Source: Blepharisma japonicum (taxonomy: Eukaryota; Ciliophora; Heterotrichea; Heterotrichida; Blepharismidae). Taken from it: a stretch of 64,000 nt of DNA. Below are positions 41,590-52,400 of this stretch, piece by piece (position 1 is the stretch's first letter; every line of letters begins with the position of its first letter). A model generated the notes under the pieces. The model made no database searches, was not told the origin of the DNA, and was given only the letters and a program-made list of their open reading frames with translations. Position numbers and translations under genes: made by a program. The stretch lies in assembly GCA_949751835.1 (NCBI GenBank), contig CATKHK010000028.1, positions 310,001 through 374,000 of the forward strand. The letters run 5' to 3'.

Positions 41590-43077
41590 ATGTTAAAAGG
41601 GATATTGTTGGTATCTCTTTTGCTTTTTGCAGCAGCTGAAGAAGATTATTACAAATTATTAGGGGTTCCTAGAAATGCTGATGAAAAAACTATTAAAAAA
41701 GCATTTAAAAAGCTCAGTCTAAAATATCACCCTGACAAAAACAAAGAAAACAAAAAAGAAGCTGAACAAATGTTCATGAAAATTGCAAACGCGTATGAAG
41801 TTCTAACAGACGCAGAAAAGCGAAAAATATATGACCAGTATGGAGAAGAAGGACTTAAGAATGGAGGCCACCAACAGCAGCAACATCAAGGAAACTTTGA
41901 TGACATTTTCAGTCAATTTTTCGGAGGCGGAGGTGGAGGCTTCCAATTCAACTTTGGCCAAGGTGGCGGAAGACAGCAGCACTTCCACTTCCAACAAGGA
42001 GGACATCAGCAAGCCCACCAAGAGCCTAAAGCAGCCCCATTTTACGAAAACACAGATGTTTACAATCTAGATTTCGGCAGCTTAAAAAATCTCTATCGAA
42101 GAAACGAAATTTGGATGGTCGAGTTTTATTCCCTAAAAAGCAAAGCTTGTGAAGAGCTTAAAGACGAGTGGATTAACATGGCCAACAAGCTATATGGGAT
42201 CATAAAGGTCGCTGGTGTTAATTGTGATGATGAAGAAGAGCTCTGTGAAGAATACGACGTCAAGCATCATCCTACTATTATTTATTTCCCTGATAATACC
42301 GCCTTAAACTATGAGGTTTATAAAGGACCAAAAACCTATCAAGCTATGAGTGATTTTGCAGTCGCAAGAATGCAAAGTTTTGTGAGGATCGTAAATTTGA
42401 AAAATATTAATTCCTTCTTTGAAGAAGAGCCTGAACAAGCCAAAGTTATTCTTTTTACAAATAAAAAATCAACTCCACCTTTGTTAAAAGCACTGTCTAA
42501 AGAGTTTAAAGGAAAAGTGATATTTGGAGAGATTAGGTCCAGTGAGGCAGAATTGGTGAGCAGATATAATATAAAGGAATTTCCGACGATCATTGGACTG
42601 AGTGAGGAAAATGAAAAGGAGAGATATAGCGGAGAATATAAAAGAGATCTCCTGGAAAGATGGATTAGAGGGTTTATGTATAATAATAGAAGCCAAGGCA
42701 CAAAGGTTAGGGAGTTGACTAGAATTTTGAATATTGGAGGCAAATGCAGCTCTGGTAGTAGCAATTTTTGCTTTTTGTGGTTTATTCAAAAATCTGATGA
42801 TAAGCAAAAAGAAATTTTAAAGACTCTTGCACAAACTTTTGAGAATGATCCAATTGAATTTTATTGGGTTGATAAATCAAGATATCCAGGTTTTGTAATA
42901 GAATTTGAAGGAGACATAGTAGCCTATAAGCCTAAGAGGAAACGTTATGTGAAAATTGACTGCGACATGGACGTCAAGTGCCTTACAGACCAACTTTCAA
43001 ATATCTTATCAGGGGGAGGGGACATGAAAAAGCTTGATGTCACACCTGAACTTTTAGAGACAAAGAGAGAACTGTAA
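41590..43077 (+). CDS. ER-lumen J-protein with thioredoxin-like domains
   Basis: A 495-residue secretory protein: signal peptide ([16 protein letters not shown]), then a J domain ([27 protein letters not shown] with [23 protein letters not shown]), a Gly-, Gln- and His-rich linker (residues 95-145), and a thioredoxin-like region from about 155 ([29 protein letters not shown]). Further thioredoxin-type folds seem to follow to residue 450. The redox CxxC motif is absent (SKACEEL), so it is not an oxidoreductase at that site. The C-terminus KREL resembles the KDEL retrieval signal. This layout is like DNAJC10/DNAJC16 proteins, which help BiP in the ER. Confidence 0.88.
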   Translation: MLKGILLVSLLLFAAAEEDYYKLLGVPRNADEKTIKKAFKKLSLKYHPDKNKENKKEAEQMFMKIANAYEVLTDAEKRKIYDQYGEEGLKNGGHQQQQHQGNFDDIFSQFFGGGGGGFQFNFGQGGGRQQHFHFQQGGHQQAHQEPKAAPFYENTDVYNLDFGSLKNLYRRNEIWMVEFYSLKSKACEELKDEWINMANKLYGIIKVAGVNCDDEEELCEEYDVKHHPTIIYFPDNTALNYEVYKGPKTYQAMSDFAVARMQSFVRIVNLKNINSFFEEEPEQAKVILFTNKKSTPPLLKALSKEFKGKVIFGEIRSSEAELVSRYNIKEFPTIIGLSEENEKERYSGEYKRDLLERWIRGFMYNNRSQGTKVRELTRILNIGGKCSSGSSNFCFLWFIQKSDDKQKEILKTLAQTFENDPIEFYWVDKSRYPGFVIEFEGDIVAYKPKRKRYVKIDCDMDVKCLTDQLSNILSGGGDMKKLDVTPELLETKREL

Positions 43078-43169
43078 AACAGATAAGGCCACAAATAATT
43101 AATTTATGATTATTTTAAAGATTAGGAAAAATACAATTATAATATTTATTTCTTCGACAAATTATAAAT

Positions 43170-44300
43170 ATGTCAAGCGACGAAGAAGCCACAACAAATG
43201 ACGGATCGACAGATCTTACAGATCAACTTGCCCTTATGAGCCATGTATTCGATCCAAGTGCTGACCGAAATGCTTGAAAGCAAGACAAAGTCTGCTCTGT
43301 TTGCTATCAGAATTTTTCCATGATGGGAAATGGCAAAAAGCATTACTGCAAGTTTTGCTTCCGAGGAGTTTGTGGCAACTGCTCAATGCATAAAGGTCTA
43401 CAGCCTGAAAGAAATGCAGCGCTCAGAATTTGCGATAACTGTTATCATCGTGGTATCGAAGACCAAGTAAAATCCAATTTCGAGCGAGAATTAGAACGAG
43501 AAAAACAAGAAACCTTAGAAGTAGAAGAAAACATAAAACTTGAAAAGAAAAACAATAACAAAGAACAATTAGAAATTAAACTCTTAAAAGACAAAATTGA
43601 AAAATGCAAACAAGAATTAACAAGAAAAGAAACAGAACTCGCCAATCAGGCAGCCTCTCTAAAAGACGACATGAAAAACATGGAAGCTGACAGCGACACT
43701 TTATATGAAAATTTAGAAATAATAAAAAATGAAATAAAAGCGAAAGAATCAAAAATCGCCGCATTAAGAGAAGAATTACAAGGAGTAAAAAAACAATGCG
43801 AAGTTGATAGGAAAAGAGTTATGGACTTGAAAAATGCTATAGATGAGCAGGAAAAAGAAAATTTAAAAGTCCAGGAATCGCTGAACTTGCTGCAAGATAA
43901 AGAAAAAAGAGCTGAAGAAAATAACTTAAATGTGATTAAAGCTGAAAAAGATGTGAAGCTAAAAATACAAAAAACTAAAGAACAGCTGGAAGAAGCTAGA
44001 AAAGATAATGAAAATTTAAGGAAAAGATTGCTTCCCCTAAGACAGGAAAGAGATAGAAGACTCAGTGAGCTTGAAGAGTTGGAAGTTAAAGTCCAAGAAA
44101 CGAGGGAAGAAGAAAAAAGAACCACAGACCAAGTCAAGTATTTAAAAGAAAAATCTGAAGCACAGAAACAAGAAATTATTAGGTTGCAGGCGAAGGTGAA
44201 CAAAAATAATGAGGCTCAAGAGTTAGTGGATGGGCACAGCTCTGAGACGTCATCAGTTGAGCCAGAAGCAAGGGGGCGTTGCAAATGCATAATCCAATAA
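43170..44300 (+). CDS. FYVE-type zinc finger, long coiled coil and CaaX box protein
   Basis: A 376-residue protein starting at 43170 (MSSDEEATTNDGSTDLTDQL). One TGA is Trp (RNAWKQDKVCSVCYQNF). The FYVE-related finger spans residues 42-100: CSVC, GKKHYCKFCFRGVCGNCS, CDNC. From about 105 to 355 it is an almost unbroken coiled coil (for example LEIKLLKDKIEKCKQELTRK). The last residues are GRCKCIIQ, a CaaX prenylation box. It should therefore reach membranes in two ways, via phosphoinositide binding and via a lipid tail, and may act as an endosomal tether like EEA1 (inference). The standard code would drop the first zinc ligands. Confidence 0.88.
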
Positions 44301-44781
44301 TGCAATTCTAATTTTAAGTCTATGATGGAATTATTTTATAACGAGATTTTTTTCAGTTGGCCTGTTTTTAATCTCAGCCAGCCAAACTGCCTCAAGCCAT
44401 TATATATCAGGCAAAGCAAGTCTTACAATATCCCCAAATTGGTCGGGCTCATACCCCTCTATGGCCAGGCTAATAAATTCCCATCCTCAGGAGCCTCAAT
44501 ATCATCAGTAAACAGTTTACAGCAGCTTTTCCAGATTTTCTCCGCAGGACTACTTACTTAGCCCAAATGATCTTGGATATAAATTATCTACGGTTTTCCT
44601 TTCAAGATCCCCTACCTGCAATTTATTAGAATTTAAACTACCAGATCAGAACCCTTTTTCTTTCATCACCTTACTGCCAATTCCCCTTCCCCCAAGACCT
44701 AATTCAAAACAATTATCTACTATTTCTACTCACAATATTTTAAATTATCGGGTTTTAATCCAGCAAACGAGTTCCATTCTT
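44301..44781. other. Intergenic stretch with protein-like but interrupted frame
   Basis: About 480 bases, clearly less AT-rich than other intergenic DNA. On the minus strand one frame runs from about 44738 to 44330 with three in-frame TAA/TAG codons and many TGA. On the plus strand an open frame of 79 codons occupies 44322-44561. Neither is recognised. It may be the remnant of a gene lying behind the cyclin gene, or a gene with unusual structure. Confidence 0.35.
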
Positions 44782-45559
44782 TTAAAGAGGGGAACCTGGC
44801 TCTGTACTTTCACTTTCGCTTGCACAAGAAATATCGTCTATTTTATATTGTATCTGTTCCAAAGTTAGCTCTAGAACCTTCTTATCGAATGGATAGCCTT
44901 GATCTACAACTTTCAGCCACTCAATTTTGAAGTCTCTCACCTTGAATTTATCAAGTGCGCAACAAATTGATGCGACAGCTAACAGAAAAGGAGGCTGAAA
45001 GGAAAGAATGTTATGTAAATAGCAGAGCGCTGCATATGAGTCAGCACTTTCGGCAATGCTTGAATAATCGAAGTCTCCACATGTGCAGGCCAGCAAGTGC
45101 CTTATGATTTCAGATGCAGTGGGGACGTCGAGTTTCCAGCACAAGGCGTTCAGTATAAACAGTTCGGTTTGAATTATGGCTTCAATTGGAAACTTCCCTT
45201 TACAGAGCTCATACATTTGTTTAGGACTGAGCTCTTGGATATGCTCGTATTTTAAGGCAATGTTCAGTGACACTATACCAACCAATTGTAAAACTTTTAC
45301 GTGCGAAATTGACTTAAGCGACAGAAATGTGTCAAAGAATCGTATACAGTACTGAATTGAGTTAGAGGAACCGCCCACTAGTTCATTTACTTGGAAAAGC
45401 CAGAGAAGAATTTCTTCTCTGTCCTGAAGTTTAATTCGCCCATTCTGTATGGTTGTGAAGTATGAGCTAATGTTTGGATATTCCTAAGTGGAAGGTTACC
45501 TTTGATAGTAGGTATGAAAGGGTTTCTTTGGAGTATAAACAACTTTGATCTTTATTCAT
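44782..45559 (-). CDS. Cyclin (one 16-nt intron)
   Basis: A 253-residue protein (spliced) starting at 45559 (MNKDQSCLYSKETLSYLLSK). The 16-nt intron GTAACCTTCCACTTAG at 45484-45499 must be removed to join LLSK to EYPNISSYF. The cyclin box follows: REEILLWLFQVNELVGGSSN, IQYCIRFFDTFLSLKSISH, VLQLVGIVSLNIALKYEH and IIQTELFILNALCWKLDVPT. A second, weaker cyclin fold covers residues 150-225 (PPFLLAVASICCALDKFKVR). The tail is acidic and Ser-rich (ASESESTEPGSP). It is closest in layout to D- or A/B-type cyclins, though the subclass is uncertain. It should activate a cyclin-dependent kinase. Confidence 0.88.
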
Positions 45560-46530
45560 TGAGGCTTACTAAATGCAAAGTGCTATTATAAAATTTAAGC
45601 TAATACAAAATAAATCATAATTACCATTGAATTTATATTTTAGGGTAAAGTGCGTGAGAGTATTTTGGCTAACAAAATTATGGAATTGAAGTAGATATGG
45701 TTAGTTAGCGGGTTTTGTAAAAAATTCATAAGAGAATTAATTAAAAGCTACAGAAAGCGGATAGAAAAGGAAGCTGCATTAAATTGGGCTGGGTTACTTT
45801 ATAATAATTTTCCTAATAATTTGTAAGAAAATTGAAATTTATAAAAATTATCAACGAATTATTTAAAAAGAACATTTAAAGAATTTTCAAGCAATTCCGT
45901 TACTTTGACTTGACTTTGAAAGAACGAATGATACTTTTTTAATTTAGTAAGCTTTCCATTGGCGAAATAGCATTTCCTATCAACAGTTAATTTTTCAAAG
46001 TAGTTTTATTGCATTTTCTTATAGAGTTAGGTCTAAAATTAAGCTGTATAAGTAAATCTCTCATCAGAACCTGAATTTAGATTTCAGAACTGTATCTTCA
46101 AAAGATATTTTTTTAAAATCTTTTAAAGATATATATAGATTTATAACTTTCTCATAAAATATTTTTTTTCCGTAAACGGTTTTTAGCAATTCTTGATTAG
46201 GTCTCTTTTGGCTAAATCTTAGGCTAATTTCTATAGGTCAAAACCTCTCATAGCTGTCAAAATGGAACAATTGGAGAATAAAAATTCGATATAAATTTCT
46301 TTTTGCATAATAAGGATGAAGCACCTCATTAAAATAAAATAGCTTGCTTTTCAAATGGTAATTTGATTAATTTCGTATAATTTTTAAAAAATAGCCAAAA
46401 TTATAAAATAAATTTTTTAAAATCAATAAAAAGTCTATGATTATCAATTAAGACTTTCTAATGCCCGCATGCCCAAAGCTAAGACTCATAGTGGTTTTAT
46501 TTTCAATTGGCAAAATTCATCTTTAACTTA
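45560..46530. other. AT-rich intergenic stretch
   Basis: About 970 bases. A weak protein-like frame at 45644-45826 (61 codons, one internal TAG, no starting ATG upstream of the helix RELIKSYRKRIEKEAA) may be a decayed gene end or chance. The rest is AT-rich with no recognisable feature. Confidence 0.4.
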
Positions 46531-47208
46531 TTATAAAGAGCTTCCAATATGGCGCCCAATTTTACACCCTTTTAAGCAGTCAGGGCATTTATTACAACAA
46601 GTCATATAAGCATCTTTTCCACACCCTCTGCAAGAGAAAAAATTAAGTTTCCCTGGATGATAAGCACATGCACCGTTGTGGTTATTCGCCAAGGTAAATT
46701 TTTGATGACAATTTATACATTTTATTTCTTCTATTGCTCGATGCTCGGACTCAATTATTTTGCTAGACAATATTTCATGCTCTTTTTGTAAAGCAAATTT
46801 TTGGATTTCAAGTTTTTTGAAATAATCTATGAGCCTTGTAATTTTTTCTCGATTATTTTGGATTTTAGGAATTTTTGATTGAGGAAGATTCTCTGAGTGT
46901 TCTTTTTTATTATTTTGTGGGCTATTAAGTTGATAAACGCTTCTTTGCAAGCTTAAAAGATAATTTATTCTTTCAGCTAGCTCATTTTCTAAGATTTTTA
47001 GGCTGCGAGTTTGTTGTTCAATTTGAGATTGCAATTTCTGATTCTTTTTTAATAAAGATTTGTGCTTTTCTTTGAGATTTACATTTGATTTAGAGGAATC
47101 TTCAATCTCTTTGGCTTTGTCGTTAAGGTAAAGTTTATAGCATTTATTTAAGTCTACTAAGTTGTTGTAAGGAATTGGCTCAGAAATATTTTTTAGTTCT
47201 TTAGCCAT
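46531..47208 (-). CDS. Coiled-coil protein with C-terminal Cys/His zinc-binding region
   Basis: A 225-residue protein in the copy to the left of the assembly gap, starting MAKELKNISEPIPYNNLVDL. Residues 35-90 and 120-155 are coiled coil. The C-terminal 60 residues bind zinc in all likelihood: CINCHQKF, GACAYHPGKLNFFSCRGCGK, CCNKCPDC and GCKIGRHIG, a pattern seen in several unnamed ciliate proteins. The 5' end is affected by the gap at 47235-47334. The right-hand copy shows that the frame can begin 13 codons earlier with MHILRKLSISNKMAKEL at 47471. The true gene is probably a single one, once the duplicated 127 bases and the Ns are collapsed. Confidence 0.75.
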   Translation of the reverse strand: MAKELKNISEPIPYNNLVDLNKCYKLYLNDKAKEIEDSSKSNVNLKEKHKSLLKKNQKLQSQIEQQTRSLKILENELAERINYLLSLQRSVYQLNSPQNNKKEHSENLPQSKIPKIQNNREKITRLIDYFKKLEIQKFALQKEHEILSSKIIESEHRAIEEIKCINCHQKFTLANNHNGACAYHPGKLNFFSCRGCGKDAYMTCCNKCPDCLKGCKIGRHIGSSL

Positions 47209-47234
47209 TTTATTAGAAATTGATAATTTTCTTA
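47108..47234. repeat. Left copy of a 127-bp exact duplication at an assembly gap
   Basis: This 127-base segment is identical, base for base, to 47335-47461 on the other side of the N run. It holds the 5' end of the zinc-binding protein gene. Confidence 0.97.
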
Positions 47235-47334
47235 NNNNNNNNNNNNNNNNNNNNNNNNNNNNNNNNNNNNNNNNNNNNNNNNNNNNNNNNNNNNNNNNNN
47301 NNNNNNNNNNNNNNNNNNNNNNNNNNNNNNNNNN
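47235..47334. other. Assembly gap, 100 Ns
   Basis: A run of exactly 100 N, the usual placeholder for a scaffold gap of unknown size. Its flanks are duplicated, so the true gap is probably negative (an overlap). Confidence 0.99.
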
Positions 47335-47461
47335 TCTTTGGCTTTGTCGTTAAGGTAAAGTTTATAGCATTTATTTAAGTCTACTAAGTTGTTGTAAGGA
47401 ATTGGCTCAGAAATATTTTTTAGTTCTTTAGCCATTTTATTAGAAATTGATAATTTTCTTA
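47335..47461. repeat. Right copy of the 127-bp duplication
   Basis: Identical to 47108-47234. It continues to the right into the unique sequence containing the upstream ATG at 47471, so this side probably shows the true 5' end of the gene. Confidence 0.97.
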
Positions 47462-47734
47462 GAATATGCATTAATTAAGAAAAATGTGCTAAATATCGCA
47501 CTAAAATTGTGTAGGAATAATATTTTTATAAAGCAGATTTGGCACTGGATTAAATTTGACTATATTAAAAGCATTTTAATTAAAAAACTAATCCAAGATT
47601 AATTATGAATAAAAAAATCCTAAAAAGATTCATGCTGATAAAGACCCTCTCCTTAATAGCATCATGTTTCATAATTCATTAAAAAAGCTTTTATGTTAGA
47701 AAATACTTCAACTCAGCATTTTTTTATAATACTT

Positions 47735-48322
47735 ATGGAGGATATAATGAGATACCAGATAAGGTTTCTCTTGCTAGGAGATTACAAAGCTGGAAAATCG
47801 AATTTATGAATTAAATTTGCCGGTCAAAAGTTTTGCGAAAACCACAAGCCAACCATAGGTATAGATCTGGGATATGTAATTCATACCTTCTATAATACAG
47901 AAATAAAATTTCAAATATGAGACTCTTCAGGTCAAGACCAATTCAAACATATTACTAATGCCTATCATAATTCATGTGCAGTTTTAATCTTTGTTTATGA
48001 TGTTACAAGCGCAAACTCTTTCAGTCGTCTGAACATATTAGTAGCTGATGCAACAATGTATGCTCTGCAAACTGCTGTATGAATTTTAGTAGGAAATAAA
48101 GCTGATTTGGAGAGCCAAAGAGAGATTACGTATGAAGAAGGACAAAAATTTGCAAATGAGCATCAAATGATATTTTTGGAAACTTCAGCAAAAAATGGGT
48201 TTAATGTGAATAATATTTTTAAGTTTGCTTTGGCTCAAATATTAGTAAAGCTGAAAAGCGGAGAAATAAATCGGAAGGATCCAAAGAGTGGTATAAATAT
48301 TATTGAATATATTCCATTTTAA
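47735..48322 (+). CDS. Rab-like small GTPase without a prenylation motif (tandem copy 1)
   Basis: A 195-residue small GTPase starting at 47735 (MEDIMRYQIRFLLLGDYKAG). The P-loop is GDYKAGKSN, switch I region HKPTIGID, switch II WDSSGQDQF (normally WDTAGQE; the Trp is TGA), then NKADLES and ETSAK, so all nucleotide motifs are present. Three TGA codons encode Trp. The C-terminus (PKSGINIIEYIPF) has no Cys, so it cannot be prenylated in the normal Rab manner. It is followed 375 bases later by a diverged copy. It may act in the cytosol, as Ran or some Rab-like proteins do. Confidence 0.88.
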
Positions 48323-48697
48323 TTTTGTTAAGAAAAATTTATAGTGATCTTTCTCAAAACTGGATTTGCCCAATTCCAGGAAATTAAAAATGATATTTCA
48401 GCTTTGTTGATAAAATGCAAACTAATTTAACAAATAAATAAGTGTATTAAATTCTTTTATTAATCAAACTGCACACTGATAAGCACAAGTAATAGTCTTA
48501 GATAAATCAGCAGAATTTATATATGAATTGCCTTTCGTCAAGCCCAGCGTCAACCTTATTTGAGAAAGCGTACTTAAGAAAATAATATTGGCGAAAAATA
48601 TGTTTAAAGCTTTAAAATTAAATTTGACTAATTAAAGAATATTTTTTATTAAAAAACTAAATCTCAACTCAGCATTTCAATAGAATTTATAAATAAA
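48323..48697. other. Spacer between the tandem Rab-like genes
   Basis: About 375 AT-rich bases. The stretch CAACTCAGCATTT appears shortly before both Rab-like starts (about 47710 and 48666), so the duplication took in some upstream sequence. Confidence 0.6.
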
Positions 48698-49270
48698 ATG
48701 TGATACATGATAGACTGTTTATTGCTAGGAGACAACAACGAAGGTAGAGAATCGGATTTTCTCTCTTCTTATTATGGTCAAAGATTTTCTGAAGGCGATG
48801 TCTCAAGCATAGATGCTGATCTTAGATCAAGAATCTATAGAATTTATAATACAAACATAGAATTTCAAATATGAGACGTTACACGTCTATGCATATCCGA
48901 ACAAATTGATAACTTCTATTATAGATCATTCGCAGTTTTAATTTTTGTTCATGAAGTCACAAGTGCAAGCTCTTTCAGTGCTCTGAACATATTAGTAGAA
49001 AATATAATAAATGCTCCGCAAGCTGCTGTATTAATTTTAGTAGGAAACAAAGCTGATTTTGAAAGCAAAAGAGAGATTACGTATGAAGAAGGACAAAAAT
49101 TTGCGAATGAGCATCAAATGATATTTTTGGAAACTTCAGCAATAGATGGGTTTAAGATGAATAATATTTTTAAGTTTGCTTTGGCTGAAATATCATTAAA
49201 GGTGGAAAGCGGAGAAATAAACCAGATGGATCCAAAGAGTGGTATACAGGTTATTAATTGCTTAGACTAA
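48698..49270 (+). CDS. Rab-like pseudo-GTPase (tandem copy 2)
   Basis: A 190-residue copy of the gene at 47735, sharing long stretches (REITYEEGQKFANEHQMIFL, NNIFKFAL, DPKSGI). The frame is intact from ATG 48698 to TAA, with TGA as Trp at codon 2 and in FQIWDVT. The nucleotide site is ruined: the P-loop GxxxxGKS has become GDNNEGRES, and switch II WDxxGQ has become WDVTRLC. NKAD and ETSA remain. It also lacks C-terminal prenylation cysteines in normal form (ends INCLD). The second half is much better conserved than the first, so it is either an early pseudogene or a pseudo-GTPase that kept a binding role. An alternative start is the ATG at codon 4. Confidence 0.75.
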
Positions 49271-49949
49271 GGTAATAAGAAGCGATGTATAAAGCTTATT
49301 TTTATTTTAAAAGGTGTATAAAATAAATCTTAAATGATATAGACCATAGATAAAATACAATCTAGATACATCTTGAAATAATATCATCAACTTTCATACT
49401 TATAATTCTTTAATTAATAAAGAAAATAAAAATGAATTTTAAAATTTTTATGCTTTTATTCAATAACACTATAAAAGGTCTCAAAAATATATAATTCCAT
49501 TAACACATTTGTTTACTTGAATACTAAAAAACTGAAATCAAAATAAAAAGGTTAAACATAGGATCAATACTTAAAACAATAAAATGATCTAATCAGCATA
49601 AGGAGAGATAGATATTAAAATATAGGTATAGCAAGCCTATATTTTTATTTTTGTCAATAATAATTAATCATTGTTAGAGACATTTCTTATTCAATTCAGA
49701 ATTATTTTATAAGATCATCACATGATATATTACGTTTTCACCCTATTTTATTTATTAAATTTATATTAATTAAAATGGCTTGAAGCAGATCACTTTTAGT
49801 TTAATTCATAAACACTTATATCAGCTTCTTGAAATCCAAAATTTTTGACTCGCTTTTGCATATTTATTACCAAAATTTCAACTTTTGAGTATTAAAACTC
49901 CCGAAATGTTTATGATTTAGCATTGCTTTATAAAATCGTCACCTAAAAG
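49271..49949. other. AT-rich intergenic stretch with a hairpin
   Basis: About 680 AT-rich bases. The only structure is a perfect 10-bp inverted repeat at 49617-49645, listed separately. Confidence 0.5.
49617..49645. repeat. Short perfect inverted repeat (hairpin)
   Basis: AAAATATAGG at 49617-49626 and its reverse complement CCTATATTTT at 49636-49645 are separated by nine bases and followed by a T-rich run. It could be chance in such AT-rich DNA. Confidence 0.5.
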
Positions 49950-51044
49950 ATGGTGAAGAAATTCCTTCTTATTGCTTTATCCTTAATTCAGATTTTTGGA
50001 CTTAATTGCTTAGACATCAACGGAAACCCAGCAGCGTGGTGAAATTTGGTAAAAATGCCTAAAGCTGTAAAAAATGCACCTTTTTATGGAAAATCCTACT
50101 TATATGTATCCCCTGATAATCCTACCCCGACTTTGAGCACAAATCCTATAAATGTAACAAGTCCAATGACTTATACACTAAATCAATTCAATACTGATAA
50201 AACTGTATCCTTTTTATTTTACAAGTAAAATATATATAGTGATGGCTACCCAGGAAGTGATACAAATTACAGCTCTTATTATGGGCATACTAAAGGGATT
50301 TTAGCTTATACCCAAACTCAAGCTATTTATATTATACATTCCGTGCCTCATTTCCCGTATACTGATAATGTTACTAATGCAGTTGTTTTAGACATTGCGG
50401 ACCCGCAAACTATGTATGGGCAAAATATGATGTGTATTCAATTGGATCCTCAGACTTTGTTTAATATTGCAGGAATTATGACAATTAATCATCCTGCAGT
50501 TTATTTTTCAAGAATAGTAAACCAAAACGCTAATATTACTTATCTTGTTAAAAATGCTACAGCTGGCTACAAGTTTACTCAATCAGTTTACAGCTTTACG
50601 TAATCTTTATTTAGTTCAAATGGGAATTTTTATACTTATTTTGCTAAAGATATGGCTGGACAATGGGATTTATATGAAGATATAATCGCGCCTTACTATA
50701 AAGACGGCTTTAAAGTAGAAAGCTGGGGCCGTCCGTATGATGCCAGTTTTTGCAAGCCAAAATACAGTTATAATGTTTTAAATATTTTAGGGGTAAACCT
50801 AGGGAGGTATGCTTGGTATAACACCGATGATCACTCAAAATGGGGAATTGCTATAAAAAATACCAACATTTATTGCTCTTCAGACATAAATCGCATGAAT
50901 TCTCAGCGCAAGAGAGGAGGTGGAGCTTTATGTACCAATTCCACCCTTCTTTATACTGCCTTTTCCAGTTTAATTACCTTAGAAGAATCCTGCAACGAGC
51001 TTCTTTCCCAAACCCTCTCATATATGGGTCATAATTTATCTTAA
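49950..51044 (+). CDS. DNASE2: Deoxyribonuclease II (two 15-nt introns)
   Basis: A 354-residue lysosomal nuclease (spliced). It starts at 49950 with a signal peptide (MVKKFLLIALSLIQIFGLNC). Family motifs are AAWWNLVKMPK (second Trp = TGA), YYGHTKGILAY, IIHSVPHFP and, near the end, TDDHSKWGIAI. HTKG and DHSKW form the known catalytic centre with two His. Introns GTAAAATATATATAG at 50225-50239 and GTAATCTTTATTTAG at 50600-50614 interrupt FYNDGYPGSD and YSFTSNGNF. DNase II cuts DNA at acid pH without metal, suited to digestion of food DNA in vacuoles. No KDEL-type signal or membrane helix is present. Confidence 0.95.
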
Positions 51045-51083
51045 AATCCGTTTAATCGTCTAATAATGAATTAGTTATAAAAA

Positions 51084-52400
51084 CTACTCCATCTTGACTG
51101 CTGAATTAATAACCCCTACTCCACTAATAATCGTAAACGTCGCTGCCAGCATGATCACCATAATATTCCCTTTATCTCCCCACCCTTTTTTCGTATTATG
51201 GACTTCTAATAGTGCCGGATAAACATATGCAAAAATCGTATATGTTGCCCCAAGGAAGGTAAAAATGACTTCGGCAGCTGGTATTATTATAGCGACAGAT
51301 AAGGCACCATATAAAATAAATGCGGTAATAATGACATGCCTACATAATGGTTACGTTAAAGTAGAAACTTCTTCTTTTTTATTGAATTTTGAGGACAAGC
51401 TAATAATGGCTTGTCGGCAAGTGATTGTGAAGAGCATCACAGTGCACATAATTACAAAGACTATTAGTAATCTTCCAATGCCCATATATAAATCTGAGGT
51501 ATAGTGCTTAGGAGGATTGCGCTCAGTAATAAACATGGGGGTGTCTTCTAATAAGGAAAGATACCCAAAAATTGCAATAAAAATATATATTAAGACCTGA
51601 ATCAAAAAGACTCTACAATTAGCCTTCTGCATTCTCTTTAGCGATGGATCTTTCATTTCGCTAAAAATAGTCGCCACGCTCATATGCCACACAAATGCAA
51701 ATACAGCTAAAGAGCACGCTGGGAAAAAGTCATTATCCATACTAACCCAGCTTACCTCTGATAATTCATTTGTGCTTTGAAAATGAGGAAAATCAATTAC
51801 CAGCACCACACACAAATAAAGAATGCTTCCAATGCTAAACAGCGAAAGATGCTTTAGCCCAGTCAATTTTTTCATTAAAGACATAGGAAATAACACAAAC
51901 GTGGTATAACCTAGCATAATGAAATTTTTATATTCATCAATTTCTATTGAAAAATATTTCAAAAAGCTTACGATCGTAATAATGCCTAGGTAAAGGTTAC
52001 AGATTATTTGGTAGCCGACAATCTCAAAAAATATATAAAGAATCATCAGGACTTCTAATATTATTGATGCACCCTAATTGAGAGTTACTTTTCCTAGCAC
52101 ATCGTACACTAAGCCAGAGTAGCTATAAATCTGCCTATGGCTGGCAGCTCTACAAATACAATTCATGCCAATTAATGACCCAAGTGCGGAGGCTAGAATA
52201 AGACAAAGACCTGGGATCACTCCTACGTAATGAAGGATCAGGGGTAGTGAAAGGCAGCTGGTGTCCATAGATGACGCAATCAAAGTGAAAATCGAGCTTC
52301 TCATAGAGCCTTCTTCCATTTTCCCGAATGTACGCTGAGCCCATGATCTTGTCCTGATTAAAGGTTTTCTTTGATCGCTGGACATTATAAATTTATGCAA
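51084..52400 (-). CDS. Amino acid transporter, AAAP/SLC38-like (two 15-nt introns)
   Basis: A 428-residue protein (spliced) from 52400 (MHKFIMSSDQRKPL) or from the second ATG at 52385. It has about 11 membrane helices. The first, with SIFTLIASSMDTSCLSLPLI, matches the GxGxLxLP-type unwound helix of the amino acid/auxin permease family, and the fifth region includes MKKLTGLKHLSLFSIGSILY. Introns GTAACTCTCAATTAG (52074-52088) and GTAACCATTATGTAG (51340-51354) restore VLGKGASIILEV and STLTHVIITAF. It may export amino acids from digestive vacuoles or take them up at the surface. It converges on the DNase II gene, with only 39 bases between their stops. Confidence 0.9.
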
